DNA from: Eustoma russellianum
Lineage: Eukaryota > Streptophyta > Magnoliopsida > Gentianales > Gentianaceae
NCBI GenBank assembly: GCA_036186865.1
Contig: AP025054.1
Location: 23,452,925-23,516,924, forward strand
Reading direction: 5' to 3'
Length of the DNA stretch: 64,000 nucleotides
Made by a program: the position numbers and the translations under genes. The stretch's first letter is position 1; each line of letters starts with the position of its first letter. Below the pieces are notes generated by a model, which was not told the DNA's origin, did no database searches, and saw only the letters and a list, made by a program, of their open reading frames with translations. This document shows, in pieces, positions 20,730-31,357 of the stretch.

Positions 20730-20901
20730 TGGTGTCAGAGCAGGTTTAAAATGTGGACTCACCCCTTGCCTGACCATGGTTGGCCACTTAATGTTTCCCC
20801 TCACATAAGTCCAGATGTTCATGTCTGGCTTGTGGTTTGTAATTGACGGTGGGTTGTAAGGCGCGTGTGTATGTCAAGCCACGTTGCCACGTGAGAACGG
20901 G

Positions 20902-21032
20902 TGTTGAGAATCCCACATTGGCTAATTTGAGAAAAAAATGCATGGCTTATATGAGGATGAGGTTCCACCACCCATTTCCTTAAGGTTTTGAGCGGATATG
21001 AGCCTCACTTCATGTAAGCCCAAGTTTCAACC
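20902..21032 (+). repeat. TRIM 3' LTR
   Basis: 131 bp, a near copy of the 5' LTR. The last base is C instead of A. Confidence 0.88.
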
Positions 21033-21158
21033 GTCAGTTTGGTGACTCTGTACGTGTACATTCACAGGAGATCACAATTTTCCACCGGCATGAAAAATTC
21101 GACAAGGAGGATCAGCATTTGTAAAAGAAGCCACATAGTTGAATTTCTTGGTGTCATT
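21033..21158 (-). pseudogene. unidentified exon-like fragment C
   Basis: Between the TRIM and Copia-3. The minus-strand frame (TKKFNYVASFTNADPPCRIF) is continuous with fragment B after removal of the TRIM and with fragment D after removal of Copia-3, apart from one in-frame TGA at 21072-21074. It carries the left copy of the Copia-3 target duplication TCATT (21154-21158). Confidence 0.4.
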
Positions 21159-21390
21159 TATTAGAATATACATCATTATTGTAATTAGATGTAATTAGAT
21201 ATGATGTATATCTTAGATAGGGTAGAATATGGTAGATATTCATTATGTATTTATGGTATATATTTTGTGCCTAATTTGTAGAGATTGATGAGCTTGATTG
21301 TAGGGATTAGATGTATATAAGATATAAATACTACCTTGTAAACATTTTTGGATTAAGGAAATATCATTACGTGATTGCACGTTTTCTTCA
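21159..21390 (+). repeat. Copia-3 5' LTR
   Basis: 232 bp, TA...CA termini. It contains GTATATAAGATATAAATA near 21310, a plausible TATA region. The corresponding part of the 3' LTR has changed to GGATAGAAGATATTGATA. Confidence 0.92.
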
Positions 21391-21402
21391 TGGTATCAGA
21401 GC
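21391..21402 (+). other. Copia-3 primer-binding site
   Basis: TGGTATCAGAGC, directly adjoining the 5' LTR; Met-tRNA type. Confidence 0.92.
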
Positions 21403-21446
21403 CTTGACTTTTTCACCGCCGCAATCGTTGTCCTTCCGGCGAACCC

Positions 21447-22560
21447 ATGGCTGTCGCCAATGTCTCTGGCACCACCACTGATACCGCCACTGTGCCTCTC
21501 ACCACTACCGATCCCAAATCTGCAAACTATTTACATCCCTCTCACCATCCCGGTCTCCTTTTTGTTACTCAGCCGTTGGGAGAGAATGGCGAGAATTATT
21601 TCGTTTGGAGAAAGTCGTTTGTCAATGCTTTGCGATCTAAAAACAAAGCAGGTTTCTTTGACGGCACTATCCAACGTTCGGATACTGCCTCTGCCAACTA
21701 TTCCGTTTGGCAGCAATGTAATGCGCTATTGTTGGCGTGGTTGTCCAACTCACTTGTGAAGGAGCTCCAAGGGACTGCTGCTCATGCAGAGTCTGCCCGG
21801 GAGGTAGTGGTTTAACTTGGAAGAACGTTTCACACAAGGTGTTGATGCTCGCGTGTATGAGCTACGTCGTGTCATAGCTTCGCTTCGTCAGGACAAGAGC
21901 ACAGTGTCCGTGTACTATGGCCGCCTCAAAGCTCTCTGAGGAGAGCTTCAATCTTTCGATGAAATCCCAGTTTGTAGCTGTGGGCTTTGCACATGTGGGA
22001 TGTCCAAAGCCATGGAGAAGATTTGTGAGAAAGAAATGGTCTTTGACTTCCTCATGGGTCTAGACGAAATATTTGGTACGGTACGCTCTCATATTCTAAG
22101 TATTGATCCTCTTCCCTCTCTTGGTCGTGCATATGCAATTGTGGCACAGGAAGAGAAGCAATGAACTGCGGCTCAGAGTCTTGTCCCACAGTTCAATGTA
22201 GCGGCCCTAGCCACCTGGCAGGCACCCCAAGACGGCCGACCGTCCAAGTTCAAGGGAAAAGGAGAGCGTCCAAGGTGCCATCATTGTGGTAAAGTTGGTC
22301 ATCTACGTGAAACCTGTTTTGATTTAATTGGTTATCCTGCTGATTGGAATCGTAGTCATCGGAGTAAGGCTTCTGCAGGTCAGGGATCGTCCCCAACTGT
22401 GGCGAAGGGAATGGCAGCGTCCGTTGTCTCTGATGTTCAGGCCGCGCCACCCACATTCGCCGGCCTCACTCTCTCTCAACAACATCAGCTAGCACAGTTT
22501 ATTGATCAATTGAATGGAGGTAATTTTGGCCCCTCATTATCGTCCACCGCAAAGCCGAAC
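21447..22560 (+). pseudogene. Copia-3 gag with CCHC knuckle
   Basis: The start at 21447 (MAVANVSGTTTDTATV) is the first ATG after the PBS. The capsid part shows YLHPSHHPGLLFVTQPL and NYFVWRKSFVNALRSKNK. A one-base insertion near 21800 shifts the frame (the expected EVW... reads EVVV then stop). The frame continues with NLEERFTQG and VYYGRLKAL, a TGA at 21937-21939 where Trp is expected, and a TGA at 22162-22164. The zinc knuckle is CHHCGKVGHLRETC near 22275. Gag would form the particle. Confidence 0.9.
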
Positions 22561-22569
22561 ACGGGTATT

Positions 22570-23244
22570 GTCTCTTCTTCTCTTGATTCACGGTTTGGTT
22601 GGATATTGGACAGTGGTGCTAATGCGCACATTGTCAATGATTTGTCTATGCTCACATCTATCACCACTGATAAGTTGTCTGCTACCGTTCAAATTCCGAA
22701 TGGTGCGCATGTCGTGGTCTGCGCGGTTGGGACCATTCGATTATCGGACACCTTGGTTCTTCATGGTGTCTTGGGTGTTCCAGAGTTTGCGTTTAATCTT
22801 ATTTCTGTCAGTCGATTGGTCAAAGATTCGAACTGTACACTAACATTTGGTTTGAATTTTTGTGCTGTGCAGGAGATACCCTCGAGGAAGCTAATTGGAG
22901 TGGGTAGGCAGCATGATGGCCTCTACCACCTTATAAATCATTCGGCCAGTACAGCACATGCAGTAATCCAGCCTTCCGCGTCTCTTTGGCATCGTCGCAT
23001 GGGTCATCTCCCTGTATCTAAATTTCGTTTTATTCCGTCCATTCTAGTTACAAATAAAGATGTTCTTTGTGATGCTTGTAATCGAGTTAAGCAGACTCGT
23101 TTACCTTTTCCTGTCAGCACTAGTATTACTAGTCATGTTTTTGAATCGATACATTGTGATATTTGGGGGCCGTATAAAACACCTAGCCTTTCTGGGGCGC
23201 ATTATTTTTTAACAATTGTTGATGACTACAGTCGCAGTACTTAG
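22570..23244 (+). pseudogene. Copia-3 protease and integrase start
   Basis: Part of an open frame from 22399 to 23244. Protease motif WILDSGANAHIV with the active-site Asp; AFNLISVSRL follows. GAG-pre-integrase reads SLWHRRMGHLPVSKF with zinc-binding His and Cys (CDACNRVKQTRLPF). Integrase begins SIHCDIWGPY, TIVDDYSRST and is cut by a TAG at 23242-23244 where other copia elements have Trp. The next frame resumes at once. Confidence 0.92.
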
Positions 23245-23250
23245 GTATAT

Positions 23251-25050
23251 TTGATGAAAGCTAAACCTGATACTTGTCGTTTTCTCTTGCATTTTTTGCG
23301 ATGGGCACATACACAATTTGGACGTCCAGTCCAACGAGTTCGCAATGATAATGGGTTAGAATTTACTAGTTATGACATTCGTACTTATTTTGCCGAACAT
23401 GGTATTGATGCTCAGACTTCTTGCGTCCACACACCCCAACAAAATGGTGTGGTTGAACGTAAACATCGACATCTTTTAGAGGTTGCTCTTGCTCTTCGCT
23501 TTCATGCAAATTTACCTATATCGTTTTGGGGGGAGTGTATTTTGACTGCTGTCTATCTTATTAATCGCATGCCTGCATTTCCACTTCAAAATAAAACACC
23601 ATATGAACTTCTACTTGGTCGTGTGCCCTCTTATGATCATCTTCATGTCTTTGGTTGCCTTTGCTATGGGTATACTTATTATGGTACTCATGACAAATTT
23701 GCTCCACGCTCTGCGCCTGGTATATTTCTTGGGTATCCTCATACTCAAAAGAGTTACAAAATATTTGATCTTTCAAGTCGTCAAATCTATGTTATTCGTG
23801 ATGTCATATTTTATGAGGATACTTTTCCGTTTTCTATGTCTACTCACACTGTTCCTGTCGTAGACTCTGTACCCATTCCCTCTCCTCCGGCTGACTGGGA
23901 TGTCGCCACCCCAGCCGCCAATCCTTTGCCTTCCGCCTCACTGGCTCACCCCGACACCATTCAGCCGACGGTGTCTTCCCCGCCGTCAACCTCTGCGGAT
24001 CAGATTCCATCGCCTGCTGTGCTGCCTCCGACTCGCAGCACGCGCTCTCGTCAGTTACCTCGTCGTCTCACAGATTTCGATGTTGCCTTACCTCCTTCTC
24101 TCGTGCCATCTGATGCTTTCTCCCCTCCTACAGCAAACTCCACGGTATTTCTCTTATCTAGTTATCTTTCATATGCTCGGTTATCGTCGTCTTATTATGG
24201 TTTGATTACGGCTATCACTGATGGCGATGAGCCAGTTTCATTTAAGCAGGCAATTAAGCATGCTCATTGGCGTGACGCAATGCAGCGTGAGATTGCTGCA
24301 CTGGAAGCTAACAATACTTGGAAAGTTGTTCCTCTTCCCCCAGGTAAACGCACCATTGACTCTAAATGGGTTTATAAGATCAAGTATCACCCTGATGGTT
24401 CTGTTGAACGTTATAAGGCTCGTTTAGTCGCGCGCGGTTATACTCAAGTTGAGGGTGTTGATTTTCATGAAACGTTCGCTCCTGTGGCTAAGTTAGTCAC
24501 AGTTCAGTGTCTTTTGGCTATATCTGTTGCGCGTGGTTGGTACATTCACCAACTAGATGTCAATAATGCTTTCTTACACGGTGATCTCTCTGAAGATGTG
24601 TATATGCGCATTCCGCCTGGTTTTGCTCGTAAGAGGGAGAATTGTGTTTTTAAGTTACAAAAGTCTCTATATGGTTTGAAACAGGCTTCACGGAATTGGT
24701 ATGCCAAGTTTACATCCTCTTTACTTGCGCTTGGTTATTCACAGTCTAATGCAGATCCATCTCTATTTCTTTTGTCCACCTCCTCTTCCATGGTTGTTGT
24801 TTTGATTTATGTTGATGATGTTATCGTTGCTGGTAATGATCTTTCTCGTATTGAGGCTCTCAAATCTTATCTTGATCACAAGTTTAAGATCAAGAACCTG
24901 GGTCCCCTTAAATATTTTCTCGGAATTGAAGTTGCTCGGTCTCCTACTGGCATGGTCTTAAATCAACGTAAGTATGTTCTTGACATTCTGACTGAATGTG
25001 GCCTTCTTGGGAGCCGCACTGCTGCCGCACCCATGGATCAAAAGGGGTGA
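23251..25050 (+). pseudogene. Copia-3 integrase core and reverse transcriptase
   Basis: An open frame of 599 codons. Integrase: VRNDNGLEF (second Asp), QQNGVVERKH (Glu), LPISFWGE, then the C-terminal HVFGCLCYGY and GIFLGYPHTQKSY. A Ser/Pro-rich linker follows, then RT with SKWVYKIKYHPDGSVERYK, KARLVARGYTQ, QLDVNNAFLHGDL, KSLYGLKQASRNW and an intact catalytic LIYVDDVIVAGND, then LKYFLGIEVA. It ends in a TGA at 25048-25050; the RT/RNase H junction continues in frame after it. Confidence 0.94.
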
Positions 25051-25761
25051 TTTTCTGACACTGATCCCCTCTTAGATGATCCTTCTTTTTATCGTCGTAT
25101 TGTTGGTCGTTTACTCTACCTCACTGTTACTCGTCCTGACATTTGTTTTGCGGTTAACACGCTCAGTCAGTTTATGCATGCACCACGCACATGTCATTTA
25201 GATGTTGTGTTCTACTTACTGCGTTATCTTAAGCGCGCTCCAGGTCAAGGTTTATTTTTCCCTGCTCAGTCTGAGTTACACCTGCATGCCTATTGTGATG
25301 CTGATTGGGCTGGATGTCCTATTACACGTCGTTCTACTTCTGGTTATATGGTCTTTCTTGGTGACGCACTCGTGTCCTGGCGTTCCAAGAAACAACCTAT
25401 TATCTCTCGGTCTTCTGCTGAGGCTGAATATCGTGTAATGGCGTACACTGCTAGTGAGATTGTGTGGTTACGACAGCTTTTGACCGATCTCGGCATTCAC
25501 TTCACGCGGCCGGTTCCTTTGCGCTGTGATAATCAAGCCGCCTTGCACATTGTGGCCAACCCTGTTTTCCATGAGCGTACGAAACATATCGAGATCGACT
25601 GCTATTTCGTTCGACAGCACTACACCGCCGGTCTCATCCATCCATGTAAGGTTCCTGGGTCACACCAATTAGCCGACGGGTTCACTAAACCTCTTGGACC
25701 CCACTCCTTTCGACATTTTTGCGGCATTTTGGGCATGCTCGACATCCATGCGCCAACTTGA
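25051..25761 (+). pseudogene. Copia-3 RNase H
   Basis: Continues the RT frame after the TGA (RRIVGRLLYLTVTRPD). RNase H carries AYCDADWAG (catalytic Asp), STSGYMVFLG, SSAEAEYRVMA (catalytic Glu), LRCDNQAALHIVANPVFHER and the ADGFTKPL end. It stops at 25761, a few bases before the polypurine tract. It would degrade the RNA strand of the RNA-DNA hybrid. Confidence 0.93.
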
Positions 25762-25768
25762 GGGGGAG
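25757..25768 (+). other. Copia-3 polypurine tract
   Basis: TTGAGGGGGAG directly before the 3' LTR at 25769. Confidence 0.85.
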
Positions 25769-26002
25769 TATTAGAATATACATCATTATTGTAATTAGAT
25801 GTAATTAGATATGATGTATATCTTAGATAGGGTAGAATATGGTAGATATTCATTATGTATTTATGGTATATATTTTGTGCCTAATTTGTAGAGATTGATG
25901 AGCTTGATTGTAGGGATTAGATGGATAGAAGATATTGATACCATCTTGTAAACATTTTTGGATTTTAAGAAAATATCATTACGTGATTGCACGTTTTCTT
26001 CA
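25769..26002 (+). repeat. Copia-3 3' LTR
   Basis: 234 bp, TATTAG...TTCTTCA. A small indel (GGATTTTAAGAAAA versus GGATTAAGGAAA) and a few substitutions separate it from the 5' LTR. The TSD TCATT follows at 26003-26007. Confidence 0.92.
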
Positions 26003-26498
26003 TCATTAATCTTCTCCTTCAAGTTCAAGACGTCAAGCATGAGAGCTTTGTCCAAAACCTGTATTCCTTGCAGGTTGCAACCGGTATTCTTTGCTTTTGG
26101 TTGCTCTTAATTGCAACATATCCTAGGAAGCAAGCTCGTGGAAATGCTTTCAAGAAAAGCATAACTTATTACTTTTATGTTTCATAGTGTCGTATCTAAT
26201 CCCAAAACCATTTGTGCATCTCTTGGATATAGTTTGATGTCGACCTCATCAATATCGAATAGTGTTGTTTCTGAATTGGACCCTATGGGGTATACGTCCG
26301 CGTTTTCTCTCGCGCAGCATATGTAATGCACTATGTTTTGTCGGATTGCATTAATCATGTGCCAAAAGGGAGTCAAATGTACTTCAAATTTTATGTTTTC
26401 TGACTCAATTATTACACCTTGCAAGTTGCACGCTCCATTTTTTTTTCTGCGTTGAACAAAGTCGAAGGTATAGGTTTAATAATGTCCCACGCTTTATG
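26003..26498 (-). pseudogene. unidentified exon-like fragment D and upstream flank
   Basis: The minus-strand frame from about 26056 to 26003 (VLDKALMLDVLNLKEKIND) joins fragment C across Copia-3. It is preceded by an acceptor-like AATACAG. A separate 80-codon minus frame at 26182-26424 (FEVHLTPFWHMINAIRQN, DEVDIKLYPRDAQMVLGL) could be an upstream exon. Neither is recognised. The fragment ends where the old gypsy LTR begins at 26499. Confidence 0.35.
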
Positions 26499-27345
26499 TG
26501 ATGCGTGACTCACCCAAAAGAACAGACCTTTCCTTCGTTCCAAACGTGTCTTTCATAAAAAACCTTATTCGGTTACAACAACCGTTCAACAATCACTCTT
26601 GGCCGTATGTTTCTTATTTAGACTGAGCTATATCCGCCTCCTTGAGGCTTGTTCATGGTCCAAGAACGGCAAACTATCTCTGGTACGTGTCTTCAAGACG
26701 GTTGGATTCGATTCGCCCATAACATTTGCTCGAGACATTGATATAGAATCTAGTTTTGATCGATGATCAAAGAAAACACAAAGGAAAACCTTGCTAGGCA
26801 GCCTTTGGCCAAAATTTATCAATTTTCGTTCAACACTCTCTTTTTCCAGGCAACTGGCCGTTGATACATATAACCCTACAATAACCTAGTTTACAAGAGA
26901 TAGGATAGGTCTTCTACTTGATTATTATCATCTAAGCATTTGATCAATCTTCCACGCATTATCTCGGTTACTTAGGGGCCGAATATGTCAATGAGATCTT
27001 CTGGAAAGTTCTAGCCCCAAACGTCTAGTTTCTATAGTATCTTGAATCACCTCAAAACAACGTCGTATAAAAGACGTGTGGCCAAAATAGCAAGATAGAA
27101 TCATCCTGTGAAAATCCTACTTTTTAGGCCTTTTTTCCAAATTTGGAAATTCTATTTTCCTATCTTTTAACTAACATTTTAATGTCTAAAAAACTTTAAA
27201 AACATGTAATATGACTCCAAAATATATTACAAAAAAGTACAAGCCATGGCGGCTGAATAATAAGGTCATACAAAACACCATGGAGGTGCTTCCTCCCACT
27301 TCATCCTGCTGCATATCATCTTTTATGACTACGATTCATTTGACC
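26499..27345 (-). repeat. old gypsy-type LTR, left copy (3' LTR in minus sense)
   Basis: At least 26499-27245 matches 48599-49345, a direct repeat of about 750 bp with clear but diverged similarity (for example GAATCTAGTTTTGATCGATGATCAA in both). On the minus strand the copy ends CACGCATCA. The minus-strand sequence just upstream, at about 27346-27420, encodes a gypsy-style polyprotein tail, so this copy would be the 3' LTR. The exact outer end near 27345 is uncertain. Confidence 0.55.
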
Positions 27346-27430
27346 TCATCATTCACTCCCCGGTAGAAAGAATTTGTCCTTGAATCAAAATCTGCACTAA
27401 ATGGCAAGGACAATTTAGCCAACACTATGC
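27346..27430 (-). pseudogene. gypsy polyprotein C-terminal tail
   Basis: A short minus-strand frame reads DFDSRTNSFYRGVNDEVK before a stop. It resembles the DSRTNPFEEGxNDE-type tail of many dicot gypsy polyproteins. It lies directly upstream (minus sense) of the repeat interpreted as the 3' LTR. Too short to assign to a lineage. Confidence 0.5.
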
Positions 27431-28920
27431 TTGTAAAGTAAAAACAAAATAGACGACTTATGTTTACAACCTTGACTAGTTTATTTTCATCCCTATCTGG
27501 ATCAAATGTCAATATGATAGAACATATATACGGTAAGGTTGAAGAAACTTATACTCAAAAAAGTCACTTTCCTTTAACTCCATGCTTTTGATGAACTTGT
27601 TTTGTCGCTTTCTAATAAGTGTTGGATGTATAAGAACCTGCATCAAATCATTTCTATACACAAAATATGGCAACACATTGGATGAAAATGAGCTCATCAT
27701 ATTGCCAATTTTCAGCATGTATGAAGCATGTTTCCATGTCAAACAAATGCTTACCAAATTATTCTCTTTAAAAGAGAAAGTATGAGTCCTAGAGAAATTA
27801 TAACTTTGAGTACAGAAAATACAAATTTAACACATACATTATGTACATTAACAAACACATGACATAAAGACTTATGCATGAATTTCCAAGCTCTTGGATC
27901 AAGTACATAGATAACCCAAATAATTTCAAACACTAGTGGAAGGCTTAGACACACACATATACGAATTAAAGATTTTGAAAATGGAATACTTGCTGAATTT
28001 ACACAACTTTCAACAGCAAGACACATAACAAATGAGTATGTTTTAACAGGCACAAAAACATGTGTCATCAATAGTTTCAAATCTATCATGCAGCATTCTA
28101 TCATCAATGTTTTTATTCAAAACATAAATGACCCTAAGCATAACTAATTCCTCGAGTTCTTTAATGTAAGCTCTACCCAAGCCATCTAGCATCTCATTAC
28201 AATATTTACTTACAGTTAGACTAGCTTGGGAGCAAGTTTGATACCTTGGAATCTTGTTATGCCAATAATTTACTCATATGCCATTAGAAAGACCGAAATA
28301 ATGCATACGACTTTCAAGCTCATAAATGTCCTTTTTGAGGCAAATCATGCACCATAAGGTTCTAATTGGCGTATCCATCCATGAAATATGAAGTGCTCCA
28401 CTGAAACAAGACATAAAATAAAAGAAAAAGAAAGTTAACGCAAAGACGAAAGAGACTCGATTACATTAGTATACATAAAAACTAATTTTTGTGCATTTCC
28501 ACACTCGTGTTTCGATTCACTCAAATTGGATTGTATCTCTTCTATTTGTTTCCACAAAACACAGCCCTTTTACCTCTCTTTCTTGTGTTTTTCTCAAGAT
28601 ACTAAATTAGAATCAATATCAAGTCGAGCAAACACGTTCTGGTCTTCAAAATCTGATTATGCAATCTTCATCTTTTCAAGTGGAGGTAAGCACAACACGG
28701 TAATGCAATCCATGGCAATCACAAGACAACATATGACTTAGCACAAGACTAGGACAAATAAGAATCAACGAATACAAGAAATCAAATAGGATACAGTATG
28801 GCTGAAACCAAAGAATGACTAAGGGGTTGCTTCGGGCAATCCTTTTCCAAACTTGGTCAAGAAAGAAATAAAAAAATGCAACCCTAGTGGTTAAAATATG
28901 CACACAAGAAAAGATTCCAA
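27431..28920. other. AT-rich remnant, probably old gypsy interior
   Basis: About 1.5 kb without a credible gene. Short frames (for example 27751-28107 minus) are hydrophobic and low in complexity, with no motif. The position, between the gypsy tail and the truncated SIRE LTR, suggests decayed interior of the old gypsy element. This is inference from location only. Confidence 0.35.
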
Positions 28921-30643
28921 AATCACGTAATCGACGGGAGTCGAAAATTCGGTTTTCTATACTTCTGTTGAATAGGACGTTTTTCATATCTTGGTGTGAC
29001 ATGTATCTACACACATTTTATACACATAAAACTCATTGGAGTATTCTAGAAAATAATTTAAGTGATGATTGAAATTTACCATATGTGTGAAGATATTGCA
29101 CCATTATTCAAAAATAATTTCAGCACATGGAAATTAGCCTTGCACTCCATTCTCAGCCTATGTGGAGCTTTAGTGGAGCTTGTTTGGTACTTTGATTGGT
29201 GGAGGATGATCCACAAATGATTGGTGACATTGAAGAAGACCAAGGCACACAAGGAAAGGATTCAAATCCAAACAAGTGTTGAAGTTTTTAGCACATGTTT
29301 GAAGCGGCCGAACTTTTGCACATTTGTCTTCAAAACCATTCTAAAAATGAGGGGCAATCACATTATGATTGATTGACAATTAACACATTTAATTTTGACA
29401 TGTTTTTCAGATTTTTTATGATTAAAATCCAGTTCATATTATGTGTGCCAAGGTTGAAAATGAAGGCCCTATCATAGAGTGGCAACAAGGCGAAGACAAA
29501 TTGTTTGTCCAATCACATTTGCCATGTAAGCAAAAATGTGTCACAAAGCTATACAAGGTATTTTCTACAGATGCTCAGACAATTTTCAAGGAAAAAATCA
29601 GCACATGGGACGTGTCATACACCTATAAAAAGGAGTAAGATGTTTAAGACAAAGCAAGACACATTTTTCATGTTCAAGCAAGTGCAAAGCAAGAATTTTC
29701 TTCTTCTCCTATCTACTCCTTTGTTTTTACCATCCATATACATCTCATTCTTGCAAAAGGTTGATCAAGGTGTGATTAAACCTTTATTAGTGCGGTGGTG
29801 GCATTCGTATTGGTCATTAGTGTTTGTTCATTGTAAGAAGGGTGGATATTGAAGGACTTGGTGTATAACTCCAGCCACCCTTGTCTTAAGATGTTTTGGT
29901 GTTTTGTGAATACCGATGAAGGTGTCCTCGAAGACTGGAGTAGGTTGCTTTGACCGAACCAGTATAAAAATCTCGGTGTTCTTACTTTTCAACACTTTTA
30001 CTTCCAGTTACTGCTTTTTTGCATCATTTCATAACTGCAGGAAAAATAGCAAACGTTTTTCAAAAATCATCAAACTTTGCAGAATCATAGCCAAAGGTAT
30101 TAGGTTTCATTTGAAACAAGTTCTATTGAATTAGGATAAGTATAAATCATCTAAACTTTAATAGTTTTAAGACTAGTGCAATCTAATTCTCAGGTCTGCA
30201 AAGGTTGAGAACATCAATGTGATTATATACTTACCAAAGAAATTTTGAAAATCTGTTTCAAAATTTACAATAATCATCTTAAGGGTCATTCCATAAAAGT
30301 TTCAGAGCATTTAGAGTTGTCATTAAATAGAAATTAATTTTGCATTTTAAGGAACAATTTCTGGCACATTGACAAGTCTGAATAAAAACGTTTTTTAAGG
30401 CCTTAAACACTTTGAATTTAATCTGAAATTTTTATGACACATACATAACATAAGAGAGTACGTTCTCATTAAATTCATAAGTTTTGGAGGTCTATAACCT
30501 GATCATCTAGTTAATAAAAAACAGGATTTGAAAAAAGAATCTGTTTTCAGAAGTGAGTAATTGGTAACAAAAAGTTTTAAAAACCAATTTTTCTGCACTT
30601 ACCTATTCAACCACCCTTCTAGTGATGCTATACAGGTCCGACA
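28921..30643 (+). repeat. SIRE-type copia LTR (5'-truncated), SIRE-A
   Basis: From AATCACGTAATCGACGGG onward it is closely colinear with 46440-48206 (the LTR at 43536-48206), including the ACCAGTATAAAAATCTCGGTG box and the CTTCTAGTGATGCTATACAGG end. The first part of the LTR (TGTTGA...) is missing, so the left end is a break, not an LTR terminus. It ends GTCCGACA and is followed by a PBS. Confidence 0.8.
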
Positions 30644-30645
30644 AA

Positions 30646-30657
30646 TGGTATCAGAGC
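30646..30657 (+). other. SIRE-A primer-binding site
   Basis: TGGTATCAGAGC two bases after the LTR end; Met-tRNA type. Confidence 0.88.
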
Positions 30658-30696
30658 CAGATTCACTCTCTACAAGAAGATATAACAATCTTTTTG

Positions 30697-31357
30697 AGAT
30701 GTCATCCACTAGTCACAAAACCAAGTAGAAGGAATGTCAAGCCAAATGCCTCCCCTTTTCGATTGTGAGTCTTTTATTCAATGGAAACTTTGAATGAAAC
30801 TTTTTCTTATGGCTATTGATATAGAATTATGGTCCATCATAGTAGACGGTTCGTTTGTTCCGTCTAGGATATCTACGATTGATGGTGTCACTTTAGAAGT
30901 TCTAAAACCTAAGCAAGAATTATACTATAGAAGATAAAAGTGTTTTAGTATGAATGCTAAGACTATGCAAATTCTCCTCAATCGTTTGAGCAAAAGTGAA
31001 TCGAGTTACGTATCAAATTGTTCTAGTGCCCAGAAATGTGGAGATGTCTTGAAATCAAAACATGAAGGTACTAGTCAAGTTAAAGAGTCCAAGATAAATA
31101 TGCGTATGTCTACTCTTGAATCTTCAAATTATTACCAATGAATCTAGTGGTCGATACAGATTTAAGATTAACTAACATCTACAATTCTCTTGAATCTCTT
31201 GGCAAAGTATTTTCTTCACAGGAAAAGGTACAAAAAGTATGAGAAGCCTCTCATCCGAATGGGAATCCTAAAGTCACCACAATTAAAGAAAGTAAGGAAA
31301 CCAGTCAATAAAAATGGTGGAATTGATCGGATCACTAAAGGTATACGAAAACAACTC
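30697..31357 (+). pseudogene. SIRE-A gag, N-terminal part, decayed
   Basis: Matches the SIRE-C gag at 52360-53010 codon by codon in short runs: ESFIQWKL, MKLFLMAIDIELWSII, ISTIDGVTLEVLKP, then MNAKTMQILLNRLSKSESSYVSNCSSAQ at 30950 onward and HEGTSQVKESKINM. Several stops and frameshifts are present. It is cut at 31357 by insertion of the large-LTR non-coding element; the rest of gag is not found to the right within the window. Confidence 0.8.

Larger units (their letters stand above)
20599..21032 (+). mobile_element. TRIM (miniature LTR retrotransposon)
   Basis: 434 bp. Two 131-bp direct repeats (20599-20729 and 20902-21032) start TGTTGAGAATC; the left ends TTTCAACA and the right TTTCAACC. 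A PBS-like TGGTGTCAGAGC adjoins the left LTR (20730-20741), and a short purine-rich AGAACGGG precedes the right LTR. A 5-bp TSD GTCAG (20594-20598 and 21033-21037) flanks it. It has no coding capacity, so it depends on another element for movement. Confidence 0.9.
21159..26002 (+). mobile_element. Copia-3, complete Ty1/copia retrotransposon
   Basis: 4844 bp: LTRs 21159-21390 and 25769-26002, PBS 21391-21402, gag-pol in the order gag, zinc knuckle, protease, integrase, RT, RNase H, and polypurine tract just before the 3' LTR. TSD TCATT (21154-21158 and 26003-26007). Both LTRs begin TATTAG and end TTCTTCA, so the termini are TA...CA instead of TG...CA. Only one frameshift and four premature stops interrupt about 1.4 kb of codons, so it is a young but inactivated copy. 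Confidence 0.95.

Noticed and set aside
20599..21032. Cassandra-type TRIM with 5S rRNA promoter
   Set aside because: The LTR shows no recognisable 5S internal promoter boxes and starts TGTTGAGAAT, so it is a different TRIM type.
27751..28107. 118-codon hydrophobic minus frame
   Set aside because: AT-rich composition alone produces it. No motif and no support from the repeated copies.
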